From positions 132,181,373 to 132,245,372 of the forward strand of contig OY987299.1 of NCBI GenBank assembly GCA_963920635.1: a DNA stretch of 64,000 nt, read 5' to 3'. Below, piece by piece: positions 33,991 to 45,260 of this stretch (its first letter is position 1; each line of letters begins with the position of its first letter). The notes below the pieces were generated by a model that saw nothing but the letters and a program-made list of their open reading frames with translations, was not told the origin of the DNA and made no database searches. Source of the DNA: Pseudeuparius sepicola. Its lineage: Eukaryota; Arthropoda; Insecta; Coleoptera; Anthribidae. A program made the translations under genes and the position numbers.

Positions 33991-35122
33991 TTTTCTATGA
34001 ATTTTGAGAAAAATCTCAAAATTTTTAATTTAATCTAAAAAAGTCCGAATTAAAAAAAAATACTTCATGATCCTTCCACATTTCCGTAGAAAAATAATCT
34101 TTTTTAGCCTTCACTAGATTTCCTAATAAATTCTAAATAAAAAACCATTCTTGGCTTTTTTCGATAAATGTATGTACCTACCGTTTTTTGAAAAATTTAT
34201 TTTAGTGAGTTCTAAATTTTTAGCAGAATAAAATGAAAGTAAGTGTAGACTTTTTAAATTAGGCCATAACTTTTCTGTAAGTACTTATCAAAATTACACC
34301 CTGCATTCCTAAGTATATTTTTTCAATTGCATAATATGTTGCAGGGTGATAAAAGTTGGATTTTAAAAATCGAATTTTATTAATAATTCCTCTGTTTTTG
34401 AAAGTATTTAGTTGGCATTTGGCACTGATTTTTTTGTTATAGAAACGCATTTTTTTAAATTTTAGTGAAATAATTCGAATAATAAATGAAGCAAAACCGG
34501 ATGAATGACGTAGGTAATAATTTATTTTCCCATAATTTGTATAGGTAGGTACTCTTGTAAAATATTCATTTAAGATTTGGTTTACGTGGCTATTTATTGA
34601 GAGTTTTTAATAATTTTTGGCTTGTGATTTTTAAATGCTGAGCTCAAATTTCGTTTTCTATTAACTCAATCTCGGAATTTGCCTATCCCAAAATGAAAAA
34701 TCGAAAGATTTGGGGGCTTTTGGAAACACGGTCCCGTCACTTTCTTACTATATGTAGATACGTCCCCTTATAAGTTTAAAAACTGTGAATTTCTCAAATT
34801 AGGTTGGGCAACTAAATATAGTACCAAATTTGAGCTCGATATTTCAAAAAACACAAAAATATGTTTAACGCGCCGAGCCTAAAATAGATAAACATTCGCA
34901 ATAGTCAATATTCAATTATTGTTATTACGTTCGAACACGCATTTCTTCTGGGTAAACAAAATGTGAATTCGCCTCACACAAATAATAAACATAAACTAAT
35001 AATTCAATACAATAGAGACCCTGGCAAGAAAAAAAAAGTTTAGTAACATTATTTGTCTGACTTAGCAAACTTCTTCATAAATTTATCTTGTACGAAATAA
35101 ATGTATAACCAATATTAAACAG
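33991..35122. other. AT-rich stretch without recognised features
   Basis: No gene, no paired repeats seen. Confidence 0.45.
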
Positions 35123-35645
35123 CATCAATTTGGAACAATTAGTTGATATCTACAATCTACACATTATACTAACAATTTGGATAGTTATCATTTAACAATA
35201 AATTTTACTGGCTTTGTGAATTTGCTGATCTTACTCGGTCTATAAATAATATCCTTGGTAAATTGCTTATTCTGGCTAACGTGGCAATAACGTTGCACGA
35301 GCTCTTTGGGATCGCTGCGCATTTGCTTTATTATGCCCAACAGCTGATCCAGAATTCGTTGAGATTTCGCCGGTTTACGTTGATAAGTTTAGAGTGTTTA
35401 CTTTTGCGTTATTCTTGTTTTTTTTTTGAGGATATTTTGGGGTTATTGGACAAAAGACATATAATTAAGTAGGTAATTAGTGAATTAGTGTAGTTTTAAG
35501 AACGATGGGAAAAGTAAAGTGTTGGATAGGAAACGTAACTTCTGGTTATCATATGATGTAGGCTTAAGTGTCAAATTTGTTGTTTTTGTTTTGAGTAGGC
35601 ATTTTTTATGCTGGCTGATTAAAATGCAGTTTATTATTTGTGTGA
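35123..35645 (+). pseudogene. THAP-type transposon 5' fragment, copy 2
   Basis: Direct repeat of 19,070-19,630. Near 35,504 the exon reads MGKVKCWIGNVTSGYHMM. The second Cys of the THAP start is lost through a short deletion relative to copy 1. A GTAGGC donor follows the ATGAT and, if spliced to the acceptor type seen at 36,953, would give YHMMFSREA, a plausible THAP continuation. The fragment ends before any transposase domain. Confidence 0.5.
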
Positions 35646-35699
35646 GGAATTTGCCTATTGTAAGGATAGCTTATAGCTTCCCCTTGGTTGCTTTGGTCT

Positions 35700-36060
35700 G
35701 TGCTCTCGGCGTACTACTACTAATTTTCCCTAATGCACCGAATTTCGCACCACATGACTAATCTGACACCCCATAAAAATTGCTAAATTGATGAAAATCC
35801 GCCTCGGAACGGAGAATACAGAGCCCGCCGCGCTTATGCTAATGGTATCCTCCGCTGCCGAGGCGGGGACAAAGGCTTTGGCCCACCCCTCCAAGGGATT
35901 ACCAGCGGATTTGGACCTCAGCATATTTGTCGGCCGACTCGCCGGTAAATAAATAGAGGAACGTAATCCGGCCGAAGTCCGCTAATTTTATTGCGATATT
36001 AGGATTTTTGGTGGCCGATTGGCGGGGATAATGAAATGAATAATGGAGGGGATGGATTCT
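35700..36060. promoter_or_regulatory. CpG-rich non-repetitive block
   Basis: GC-rich segment with GCCGAGGCGGGGAC, TCGGCCGACTCGCCGG, GTGGCCGATTGGCGGGG. No coding signal. It separates the THAP 5' fragment from the 3' fragment downstream, so those two are not one element. Confidence 0.4.
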
Positions 36061-36569
36061 GCTATTAAATAACACTCAATTTTCAACCATTTCCCAAAAT
36101 TTCTGCATGGAAAAGGTGGATATACCTAATTCAAAGTTATGTTTTGCCCCTTCCTGTTACGCTACTGAGGAACACAGGATGATACTGTGTCACCACATAC
36201 CTCTATATAAACCTTTATATATGGGCAGTTTGAATGGTAACTTTATCCCTTGTTTAATTTTTTTTATACTGCATTAGGTATACTTTTTGAAGGCGCCGGT
36301 AAAGTCATAAAAGTCACCGTGATATACATTATATATGCTGCTTTTTTTGAGAGATGCGTTTTTAGTTTTTAATCGCGTTTTTTTATATTTTGTACGGTTA
36401 AGAGCTTTTCGTTTTCATATTTACGGCAAAAAAATTGTGATAAATACACAAATATAAGACAAATGCATAAGAAACTGAATTTATTTAGCGTAATTCAAAA
36501 AATAGTTGAAAATACTTTAGTTTTTGTCTTTAAAGTGAAAAATAATAGAATATATATCCTTTACTCAAT
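36061..36569. other. No recognised feature
   Basis: AT-rich with no paired repeats seen. Confidence 0.45.
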
Positions 36570-36840
36570 GGTTATAGTATAAGAAATAAGGAAGATTTGG
36601 TTTTAAATAAATTTAGCACAAATTTTGGGCAAAATCAATTGTTATATAAAGGATTTAAATATTTTAATGACCTGCCCATCAATATTAAAATGATTAAAAG
36701 TTTATCGAAATTTAGAATAAAATTAATAAGTTATATTGAAGAAAAAGTAGATTATTGTTAATTTAATTATATAAAAGCCAATATGTATTATGTAATAAGT
36801 AGCAATGTGCTAAATAAAGCTTTTATTATTATTATTACAT
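36570..36840 (+). pseudogene. 5'-truncated LINE (non-LTR retrotransposon) 3' end
   Basis: A 63-codon open segment (36,570-36,761) encodes the very C-terminus of a non-LTR reverse transcriptase. It reads YSIRNKEDLVLNK, then LLYKGFKYFNDLPINIK, then SLSKFRIKL and a stop. The pattern NxRNxxDL, YxGxxxxNxLP and SLxxFxxxL is typical of jockey/CR1-like ORF2 ends. A short 3' UTR with AATAAA leads into a TTATTATTATTA tail at about 36,822-36,835. The copy is dead on arrival, as most LINE copies are. Confidence 0.75.
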
Positions 36841-36939
36841 CAAAAAATGACTTGGTGCAAATACGAAGAGACTTTTAAGTACATCTAGATTGTAAAATTA
36901 CACTACTATAATTTTAGCCAAAAAATATTGTTTTTCTGA

Positions 36940-37735
36940 TTTCTTGCTGATTTTTAGGTTTTCAAGAGAAGCAACTAAATTTAGAAAGCGGTTTAGTACT
37001 CTAGGTGTCATCGACAATAATATTCTCTGGGAGGACTCTATGTACAGGTATGCGTGTTCTATTCATTTTGGTGAACAGGAGTTTTTAATGCAACACGAAA
37101 GAACGCGAAAAGTGGCGCTCTACTATATAGAAACCTAACCGAAGAAGCAGTGGCGTCAAAGTTGTTAAGACCACCAAAGGAATTCATTCCGGTTCAAGAA
37201 ATAACTCATGGTGATGTGGAAAATGGAAAATGGAGACATTGTAATTCTCGATACGACGAAGAGAGCCGCATTTCTGGAGCAAATAGAATTAACCGAAGAA
37301 ATGCAAATAGCAGCAGCAAGTAAACCTGTTAACTATAGATCACCGCCAGCAAAGTTACTGAAGCTTATCAAAGAAAAGCGTAATTAGAAATCACTTCACT
37401 TGCATTTTTGAAGCAAAGATTAAAGTGGTAGAAGTTGCAGTTTCCAAGCTTTCTTTTGCTTGTGTTTTTTAATCAAACAAAAATAAAAAGTTCTAATAAG
37501 GAATAAAACTAGCTGCCTAAAAATTCAGAAATAGGTATAGATAATATGTTCCTGGAAAATTGGTTATTATTTTAAAAAAGTATTCAAATAAATAATTATT
37601 GTAGTAATATTGTATGAAAATGTTAGGTAATTACAAATATTTTAATGTTTTATAAGTAGGTACCTAATCATTTATAGTGTGGCTATTGTATAAGGTAATG
37701 TACAATAATTATATTAGTTCTCTTTATGATTTTTA
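36940..37735 (+). pseudogene. THAP/P-element-type transposon fragment (3' part, plus strand)
   Basis: An acceptor TTTTTAG at about 36,952 opens an exon with FSREATKFRKRFSTLGV, NNILWEDSMYRYACSIHF and FLMQHE. CSIHF is the C-x2-H half of a THAP zinc site. The downstream segment (about 37,139-37,430) matches the open tail at 3469-3194: LLRPPKE, ESRISGANRINRRNAN and SLAFLKQRLKW. Here it has two stops and an insertion. The fragment ends where the iteron element begins near 37,744. It lacks the transposase core. Confidence 0.6.
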
Positions 37736-37743
37736 AAATATTA

Positions 37744-39022
37744 GGCCAGGGAAAATAGAATAATTTGACCCAGACAAAAATATTAACTGCAATTTTGTTT
37801 TACCACATCAAAGTTATAAATAAATACGTTGGTAGAAACCAAAAATTAAACATTTTGAAAAAACGGAACTTTGCGTTACATCAAAAAACACCTATTTTTC
37901 TTTAGAAATTTCGAGCAAAAATGTTAACTGGATTTTTTTAGATTCTTTAGGTAAAAAACTTCCCTTGCTAACATATATTAAGAAATTAAACATTTTAAGA
38001 ATATGGAAGTAACATAGATCAACAAAGAGAGATAAAAATTGGATAATTTTCTATTTCGGCAAAAGCAAAAATATTAACTACGTTTTTATTGCAGATGATC
38101 ATTCCCTTTTACAAACAGATAATGTAACTTATAGAAAATTAAACATTTATCTGAGCCGCATGTACGTCAGCTGTCACTTCTCATTGGTATAGAATAGGCA
38201 AAAATATTAACTGTTTTTTTTTATTTAACTTTTTACAATATAACTATATTGAATCATATACAGCGAAATTACATTTATTTACGGTGCATATAGGTCAACT
38301 GTCACTTGTCATTTCTTTAGGAAAAGCAAAAATATTAACTGTTTGTTTTTGTTTAACTTTTTACAATATAACTAGGTATATTAAATCACATATAGCGAAA
38401 TTATACATTTATTTAGCGCGCATGTAGGTCAACTGTCATTTGTCATTTGTATTTGTAAAAATACTTACCGTTACAAATTTTTGTTTAATTAAAAAAAAAT
38501 TAACAAGACTTAGTATCCACTTACAAAGTTTAACAAATAATTAAAAACAAAAAAAAAACAAATAGTTAATAATTTTGCTCTCAAACACAGCTTCAAATTT
38601 CTTTAAAATGCGATTTCCGGCGAAACAATATGTTTAATTTCAGAACAAACTGTTAATACTTGATTTTTAAGGTAATTATAAATAATAAAAACGCAGTTAA
38701 TATTTTTGCCCAACAAAATATTACGCAAAATGTCATTTTTACACCATTCGGATACTTGCGCAAACGTAATGTGTTTAATTTATCAATCGCAACTTTATAT
38801 ACCTTACTTACTAATAAATGCAGCTTAAAATTCGCAGTTAATATTTATGCCGTCTTTATTACAACAAGAAAATGTATTTTTCTAAAAAACGCCCACACGC
38901 GTATGTTTATTTTGTATAAAAAAACAATTCTGGCGTTCATTTATTACCAATATTTTGTGATGGCATTATTATAAAAATATGCGGTTAAGAATTTTGTCTA
39001 GGTTTCGTTATTTTTACCGTAA
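37744..39022. mobile_element. DNA element with opposed arrays of AAAATATTAACTG iterons
   Basis: The ends GGCCAGGGAAA and TTTCCCTGGCC (TA outside both) bound about 1.28 kb. GCAAAAATATTAACTG-type sites lie near 37,788, 37,918, 38,068, 38,198 and 38,334. The complement CAGTTAATATTTTTGC lies near 38,562 (degenerate), 38,648, 38,693 and 38,838. Orientation flips at about 38.5 kb. Three of the left units are also a tandem of about 130 bp containing GTCAACTGTCA. No transposase is visible. Confidence 0.65.
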
Positions 39023-39139
39023 TTTCCCTGGCCTATATGATTACTTTTCTCAACCTACCGAATGCATTAATAACTTAAAACCAACAAAAATCTTGGACCT
39101 ATGTCTTCTGAAAGCCACCCGTATCAATTATTTCAAATC

Positions 39140-39620
39140 TCTTCATCATTTAGGGGTTAAAAATGGCCGCCAAATTATATGCGTGCCACTCAACACGAGC
39201 ACTTCATTTTACAAATCTCCAACGACACCAAACGTTAAAGTTGTTGTCCGAATATTAAACGCAATGTTTGTCATCGCTCCTCTAGCTGCCAAATTTTCAA
39301 TTCGGACTGATCCCCGCGCCCTAAACGCCCCAGACCCGTCATCGATGAAGAGACTGTTACTAACTGGAGAGCAATGCAAATTATGAATATGCTAAGCGGG
39401 GCGTCCCATTAATCAGGGTGTATTTTTACGTTGCGCGCGCGAACGCCCCGTCAACCCCTAAAGGGTTTTCGGCCCCTCGCCCCCCCCCCCGCAACCCCGC
39501 GCCACCCCTTTCGCCACGGTCGGCACCGTGCCGAAGCGGCGGATAGTTTTTTCGAGGGGCCCCGAACGATCTGTGTTTTGGCCGCCACAATGCAGCTTTC
39601 ACGCTCGTTACATCGCTAAG
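39140..39620. promoter_or_regulatory. CpG-rich non-repetitive block with ATGGCCGCC core
   Basis: Begins with TTAGGGGTTAAAAATGGCC, shared with the block near 2.65 kb, and continues into a GC-rich segment with a C run at about 39,481. Overlapping open frames have no domain. Possible conserved regulatory DNA. Confidence 0.4.
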
Positions 39621-40067
39621 CCCTTAAAACTTTCGCGAGATGGTTTGTTGCACACCGTCAACGAGTAAAGGAATATGTATTTTAATTGTATATACATATA
39701 ATTCAATTCGATTGATTTAACTCATTTGAAAAATAGTCAGCCAGAGACAACAGACAGAAATATTATTTGAAACAGTTCGTTATCTTGTATACCTTGTTGC
39801 TTGGTGTACGATAGTATCAGTAGAATCGGCTCGCTACACGAGAAAATTACTACCGGTGCAACCTTATGCAAATATCTCATCATAGAGTCGCAGTTTTATT
39901 ATACGCGACGCTCGCCAGTCGGCTTATTACCGTATCATAACAGATTTCTTATTATAAGCGCGAGAGGAGGTGCTAAGTTCTGACGCTCATGAACTAAACT
40001 TGTGTGCGTAGTCAAGTTGCTGGCCGCATTTTTGAAGAACTCGTCTAAATAGTACTGACAGGTAGTG
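39621..40067. other. AT-rich stretch without recognised features
   Basis: Ordinary unique-looking sequence up to the target duplication of the transposon. Confidence 0.45.
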
Positions 40068-40073
40068 CATTTG

Positions 40074-42778
40074 AAGGGTATCGGGAGAAAATCAGGAATG
40101 TCCATCCGGAAGCTCTTCGAGAAAAGTGAATTTGAAACTTTAGTATTTGATGTAGTTGACACTTTGGATAATAAACAAGTAAAAAATGGTAATATTTATT
40201 GCTACGTTTGTTAAGAACTCAAATTTATAAGAAATTTAGCAGAAAAATACACAACGTGTTATAAAAACTATTAAAACTAATCCGACATCCGTCATTTATG
40301 GGTGAAAACCGGAAATGTCCACAGATCATTTCTACCTATAAAGACAAAAAGTTTTAACAAAAATCGATAATAATAATGTTTTTAAATCATACCAGGCTGT
40401 TGACTTTGGTCTTGATTATTTTATTGACCACTTCTGGAATTTTTCTGGAGTTGATGAGTAGGTTTTGTAGATGTACCTAAAACAAAACAAAAATTAGTAT
40501 GAGTAGACAATACAAAATATTCTATTTTTTGTCTACCTGTACTCTGCATATTTTTTCTAGTAGACATTTTTCTGGAAATAGACACGCGCTTGAATGATTC
40601 CACTTGAGCAGTCTTTTTAACTGCAACAAAGGATAAAAATTGGTTTGAATCGACGATATTTTTTTTAACTTACCTTCTTCTTGCAAAGGTTTTCTAGTGG
40701 CCTTGGATGGTCCTGGTTCTTGGACTTCTTGACTCTTTTTCTTCTTAGGCTTATCCACGTGGGGAATGTCCGCAAACATTTTTTTTGTTTCTTCTGACTC
40801 GCAAAATTTTGATAAAAAGATAAGGTCTTTATACTTGTCGCTGTCTATGGGGATAAAGTTGTAATAAGACTGTTGAGGTAATTCGAATTCAAAATGACTG
40901 TTGGCAGGGCTGTTGTTCATTAATATAGTTTTCCACTGATTTATAGACATAATAGGTGACTGAAGGTAAAATCCGTTGTAGTTGTCTCGGTGAGATATCA
41001 GACGGGGGTGGTCCATTGTGACTTTGAATTCTCTCATTTTTTGAATTAGAAATGGGCACTTTTTTATATACTTCTTGTCAGTGAAGAAGTCGGTCCACTG
41101 CTTGACGTGTGTCTGAGTAACGGATATCACATTAAACGGCATTGGCTTCACCCTAGCTGTGGCAATGTTTTGCTCCCAATCACTAGGAGATTCCATTCTT
41201 GTCTTTGTGTTTATTAGACCCATGTTTTTGTCGCACTCTAAGTACGAATGTCCACGGATTGGATAAGTAACCTCAATAGATTTAAACCGTCTGACAACAT
41301 GAACTAAATAATGAGTGAAACGGATAAGAGCGTAATTTTTATTTTGTCCACCAGCTCCATCACAGAAAATGTGCAAGTTTTCCACTTCATGAGGTAAGTG
41401 ATTCATGAAAAAATCAAACAAAAATGAACACACTTCATCAGCGCCTTTCTTGGCAACATATTCAGGGTAAGTATAAAAGAAAGATTGGGCATTCGACAGT
41501 ACGTGAATATTGAAGGAGAGCATTGACAGTTGTCGCTTATAATATACGTCGTTAGTAGTTATATTCGGGAGAGAAATGTTTTTTTGATAATCCATAGCTA
41601 TGCTTTCAAAGCCTTTCTGCTTTTGGGATCTTTTTCGAGCATTTCTTTTCCTGTCATAAAAAGTTTGAGCTTTTCGCAAGTGTAATTCTTTCTCTCTTCT
41701 TAACTTTCCTACTTCTTCAATATTATCCTTGATTTTTTCGGCAGCTTTTATTAATACATTAAACTGATCACACTGACTACATGTATCGGTCCTAGGATAG
41801 CCAAACCCAATGTTGAATTTTTTCTTAAATACCGACCTATATGTTTGATAAGATATTTTCTGAGCAGGATTTATTTCTAAGAACATTCTGTACATCTTCT
41901 TTATGTTAAGATCTTCAGGCAAATAAGATCTGTTCTTATTATCTTTTAAGCTATAATGGCTCTGTCTAGTCTGAAACGACGCAATGTGAGATTTAATACA
42001 ATCCAATGTCTCAGTCGTTAAAGATTTGTAATTTTTTCCGCCCCTCTTATCTTTTGGTGCAACACCCACATTCTTTAAAGAGCGCTGTAGGTACTCTAAT
42101 TTACTTTTAGATATACCATGTACAGCTAAAAAGAATTTAGCACAAACTTGGACTTCATCAAAACGATTGTCTTCCTTTATTCTCACCCGATACATGAAGC
42201 TGCTGTCGTGATATTTTGCAAAACATTCCGGAGCTCTTGACCTACGCCTCTGTACAGTTGTGACCGATATTAATGAGCACAAATAGGAATTTTGTTCGTC
42301 GTGGGATCCCAGACCGTTGAAATGATTTAAAATATTCCTTCTATTGTTTTCACTCACCTTTTCCAGACACTTAAGTCTTTTACAGTTACAAAACACACCG
42401 AATTCATGTGATTGCAATCGAATATTTTTCAGTACCTCGTACATTCTAGTCACCTTTCTTGCAGCCATTTTATTTAGAGTTGAACACAACACATCCTATC
42501 CTATTTACTTCATTAAGACGACTGGGGCACAATATGCGATAAAAAAATAAAACTACGTAAGATCATGGACATTCCCTGTTTATTACGTTTTAACTCGGAC
42601 ATTCCCTGTTTTCTCCGTACCTGGCATTTCTAAATACGTTAATATCTTGGCACTAACCCTGTTTTCTGCAGAACTGTTTAGGGCATAATGTAATAATTTG
42701 GGTCATCCGACACCAGATGGCGGGGTCACCTCGATTTGGCCAAAAAATGGACATTCCTTGTTTTCTCCCGATACCCTT
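40074..42778 (-). mobile_element. Complete DNA transposon encoding a DUF7869-like protein
   Basis: The 2,705-bp element has terminal inverted repeats of about 32 bp (18 exact bases AAGGGTATCGGGAGAAAA, two mismatches, then AGGAATGTCCAT). It is flanked by identical CATTTG hexamers at 40,068-40,073 and 42,779-42,784, a 6-bp target duplication. The motif GGAATGTCC recurs just inside: GGAAATGTCCACAGATC at about 40,311, and GACATTCCCTGTT twice at about 42,568 and 42,598. These look like subterminal transposase sites. The single encoded gene lies on the minus strand. Confidence 0.88.
40421..42492 (-). CDS. DUF7869-like putative transposase, three exons, apparently intact
   Basis: Exons are 42,492-40,674, 40,620-40,537 and 40,476-40,421, giving 652 residues. 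Both introns (53 and 60 nt) have clean GTAAGT...TTGCAG and GTAGAC...TTTTAG borders, and splicing keeps the frame. A later Met at residue 9 is an alternative start. N-terminus: a Cys cluster CNCKRLKC (35-42). Middle: CSQC (238-241), a possible zinc site, then a Lys/Arg-rich helix. Core: AMDYQKN (D301), FCDGAGGQNKN (D378) and GHSYLECD (E419). I propose these acidic residues as a DDE-type triad. These motifs match what I recall of arthropod DUF7869 proteins, which are usually left unnamed. The C-terminus is Lys/Ser-rich. There is no stop or frameshift. The terminal repeats and target duplication imply it is the element's transposase. Confidence 0.8.
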
Positions 42779-42850
42779 CATTTGTACGTTTTGTGCACAG
42801 TTTTAATTGATGCTCAACATTTTTGGGCATTAGGTACAATGATATTTACA

Positions 42851-43303
42851 AAATAAGAAAATTTTTAACAAAAAAATTAAAACCGACTTAAAAAATTTGC
42901 CCGTATCCACACTCCACTAAAAATTAAAAAAAAAAAACAAAAAATAACACCGACTTCACAAATTTGCCCGTATACACATTTCAACTAAAATTTTAGAAAT
43001 ATTTTTCCCTTTCTAAATTGGGTTATCTTTGGATTTGGTGACAGTCAAGGCAAGGAATTTAAATCTATTTAGATATGAATACATCATATCCTACATACAT
43101 CATAACTTACTGACTTCAAAGATAACTCAAATTAGAAAGAGAAAAATATTTCTAAAATTTTAGTTGAAATGTGCATACGGGCAAATTTGTGAAGTCGGTG
43201 TTATTTTTTGTTATTTTTTTTTTATTTTTAGTGGAGTGTGCATACAGGCAAATTTTTGAAGTCGGTTTTAATTTTTTTGTTAAACATTTTTTATTTCTTA
43301 TTT
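42851..43303. repeat. Fold-back repeat with AACCGACTT/AAGTCGGTT arms
   Basis: Arms of about 200 bp are nearly perfect. TTAAAACCGACTTxAAAAAT, CACTCCACTAAAAAT and TTTCAACTAAAATTTTAGAA are mirrored in the right half. It lies just outside the DUF7869 element. Confidence 0.8.
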
Positions 43304-43327
43304 TTTAGTGAATTATTATTTTTTAAT

Positions 43328-43475
43328 CTACGACGGTGTCATTATGACACATTTAGCATTGCCATTTGGATATCATTATGGCGTTCATAATAACACTCAG
43401 TGTAATAACACTCAGTGTTATTATGAAGGCCATAGGGACATCCAAATGAAATGTATCATAATGACACCGTCGTAG
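43328..43475. repeat. Near-perfect 148-bp palindrome
   Basis: CTACGACGGTGTCATTATGA on the left is mirrored at the right end. The axis lies between two ACACTCAGTGT units around 43,405. It is a full-length hairpin with a few bulges, of miniature-transposon type. Confidence 0.8.
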
Positions 43476-43569
43476 AAATGGTATTTAAGAAAAATCAAAA
43501 ATATGCGAATAAAATCTATTTGGACAATCGTAGAGTAAATTTTGAATGATACTAGTTCGATACGAACAT

Positions 43570-43655
43570 TATAATGAAACTTGTGTAACTAAACCACTCG
43601 GCTAACGCCTCGTGGTGTAACGTTACACACATTTCATTATAATGTTGTAACTGCA
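43570..43655. repeat. Small inverted repeat with ACATTATAATGAAA arms
   Basis: ACATTATAATGAAACTTGTG pairs with the right arm GTTACACACATTTCATTATA. Inside is CCACTCGGCTAACGCCTCGT, itself partly palindromic. Confidence 0.65.
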
Positions 43656-43779
43656 AATAAATTTATATTATTATTATTTTAATATTATTATCGACTTAGT
43701 CAAAAAGCATTCGCACTCCCTCTACGGGGAACATTCACTCAGATCCCGGGTATCCAGGATATCAGGATATTATTATTAT

Positions 43780-44052
43780 GGGGCCATTCCTAAAGTAATC
43801 CCTTTGTAATAATAATAATAAAAAGAGAATCATCGAAATCGCTTCAATATGAAATTTCATCCCCTATTTGTCCACCCTTAGGGGTGGAATTTTTTCTTCA
43901 AATTTAAATGGGACCATTCTGTAGGTACACCCTTTCAAATAAAAAAAGAATTGTCCAAATCGGTTTATAAATAACGGAGTTCTGAGGTAACAAACATAAA
44001 AAAAAACATACAACCGAATTGATAACCTCCTCCTTTTTGAAGTCGGTTAATA
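43780..44052. repeat. Repeat tail ending GATAACCTCCTCCTTTTTGA-AGTCGGTTAA
   Basis: A non-coding block that includes TACACCCTTTCAAATAAAAA, CAAATCGGTTTATAAATAAC and the CCTCCTCC plus AAGTCGGTT end. I recognise this ending as a common insect dispersed-repeat end but cannot name the family. AAGTCGGTT is shared with the adjacent fold-back arms. Confidence 0.45.
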
Positions 44053-44100
44053 AGAAAAGGATTGACATTGGAAGTGAAAAAGCGAGTCAAAAAGATAATT

Positions 44101-44713
44101 GACCGGGAGATAGTGACAGATTTTTAGACGTGATTTTATTCAGTGAGCATTTCAAAGGGCATTATGTTGCGTATATTCTCACAATAATGAAGTTTGAATA
44201 AGAAAGTCATCCTGGGTTCTTCATATGGAAAAGAGAGTTTTCATTTATCCGAAAAATGTGCGTTTTGATATGATTTTATAGTCAGGCTACCATGTGTTTT
44301 ATAATGAATTTCAAAATAGAAAATTTTTGCACTTTTCTGAACAGGCTGCTAATTATAAGTATATAAGTTCTTGTCATAAAACTGCTGAAGAAAATATGGC
44401 ATACCGTTTGTGCATGTCCAAGTACACTTTGCAACGAATAAATCGTTTAAATAATTAAATAACATTCAATTTAAAGTGTACTTGGACATGCGCAAACGGT
44501 ATGCCATCCTTTTTTCAGCAGTTTCATAACAAGAACTTGTATACTTCTCATTGGCAGCCTGTTCAGAAACGTGGAAAAATTGACTATTAAAATATAAGTT
44601 CACGTGACAACAATAGCCCTTTGAGTCCACGCTAACGGTATGCCTATGGTTTTTCGAGGAATTTATGACTCAGTGAAATCACGTCCAAAACTCTATAGCA
44701 CTATCTCCCGGTC
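44101..44713. mobile_element. Fold-back element with GACCGGGAGATAGTGAC ends, copy 2
   Basis: A relative of 6466-7293, with the same ends and internal blocks (GTACTTGGACATGCGCAAAC, GGTATGCCATCC, CAGGCTGC), but part of each arm is deleted. Confidence 0.8.
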
Positions 44714-45049
44714 TTGTGTAGTAAATCAAATTCTATTGATATATGCAACCGAACATACTTTTGATGACGTTTTATTTCCAGCCTTAAATACAACTTGTAA
44801 TATAGAAAATCTACGATGCAAAATAGAAATTCCATTATTTTTACTAAGCTATATTCGTACAGTCTAAACCTATGTGGTATGGTCTACATTATCGCCAGTT
44901 GTCAGAGAGAAGCTAATAAATATTCCCATGAGAATTTTTTAATACCAAAAAAAACACCGACAGACCTTCTAGTACTCTTTACACCAAGGAACCTGCACTC
45001 GAAGGGAGCGACATCCGTATCATTTTATGACATTATCCACTATATTATC

Positions 45050-45260
45050 CTAATTGAAGAACGGCGGCTAGCCGCGTGGCGGCCACGCGCCCGCAAGAGA
45101 TAGCGGGTGTCGGTGTCGCGTGGCCACGTTTAGCCTGGAATATCCTTGCGGCGGAGTGCCTTTTCGGCTCGTTTTATTAGCCGCATTACAAAGGCATTAG
45201 CCGTATTAAAAAGTGGGACGGCCCAGATTAATATTTGGTTTGTATCGTGGTATCGCCTAT
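45050..45260. promoter_or_regulatory. CpG-rich non-repetitive block
   Basis: GC-rich segment with GGCTAGCCGCGTGGCGGCC. No coding evidence. Possible host regulatory DNA. Confidence 0.35.

Noticed and set aside
36822..36840. Simple microsatellite
   Set aside because: The TTA tract is the 3' tail of the LINE fragment, not an independent locus.
35123..37735. A single P-element-like transposon spanning both THAP fragments
   Set aside because: A CpG-rich host-like block and an independent LINE tail lie between the two halves, and each half recurs alone elsewhere in the window.
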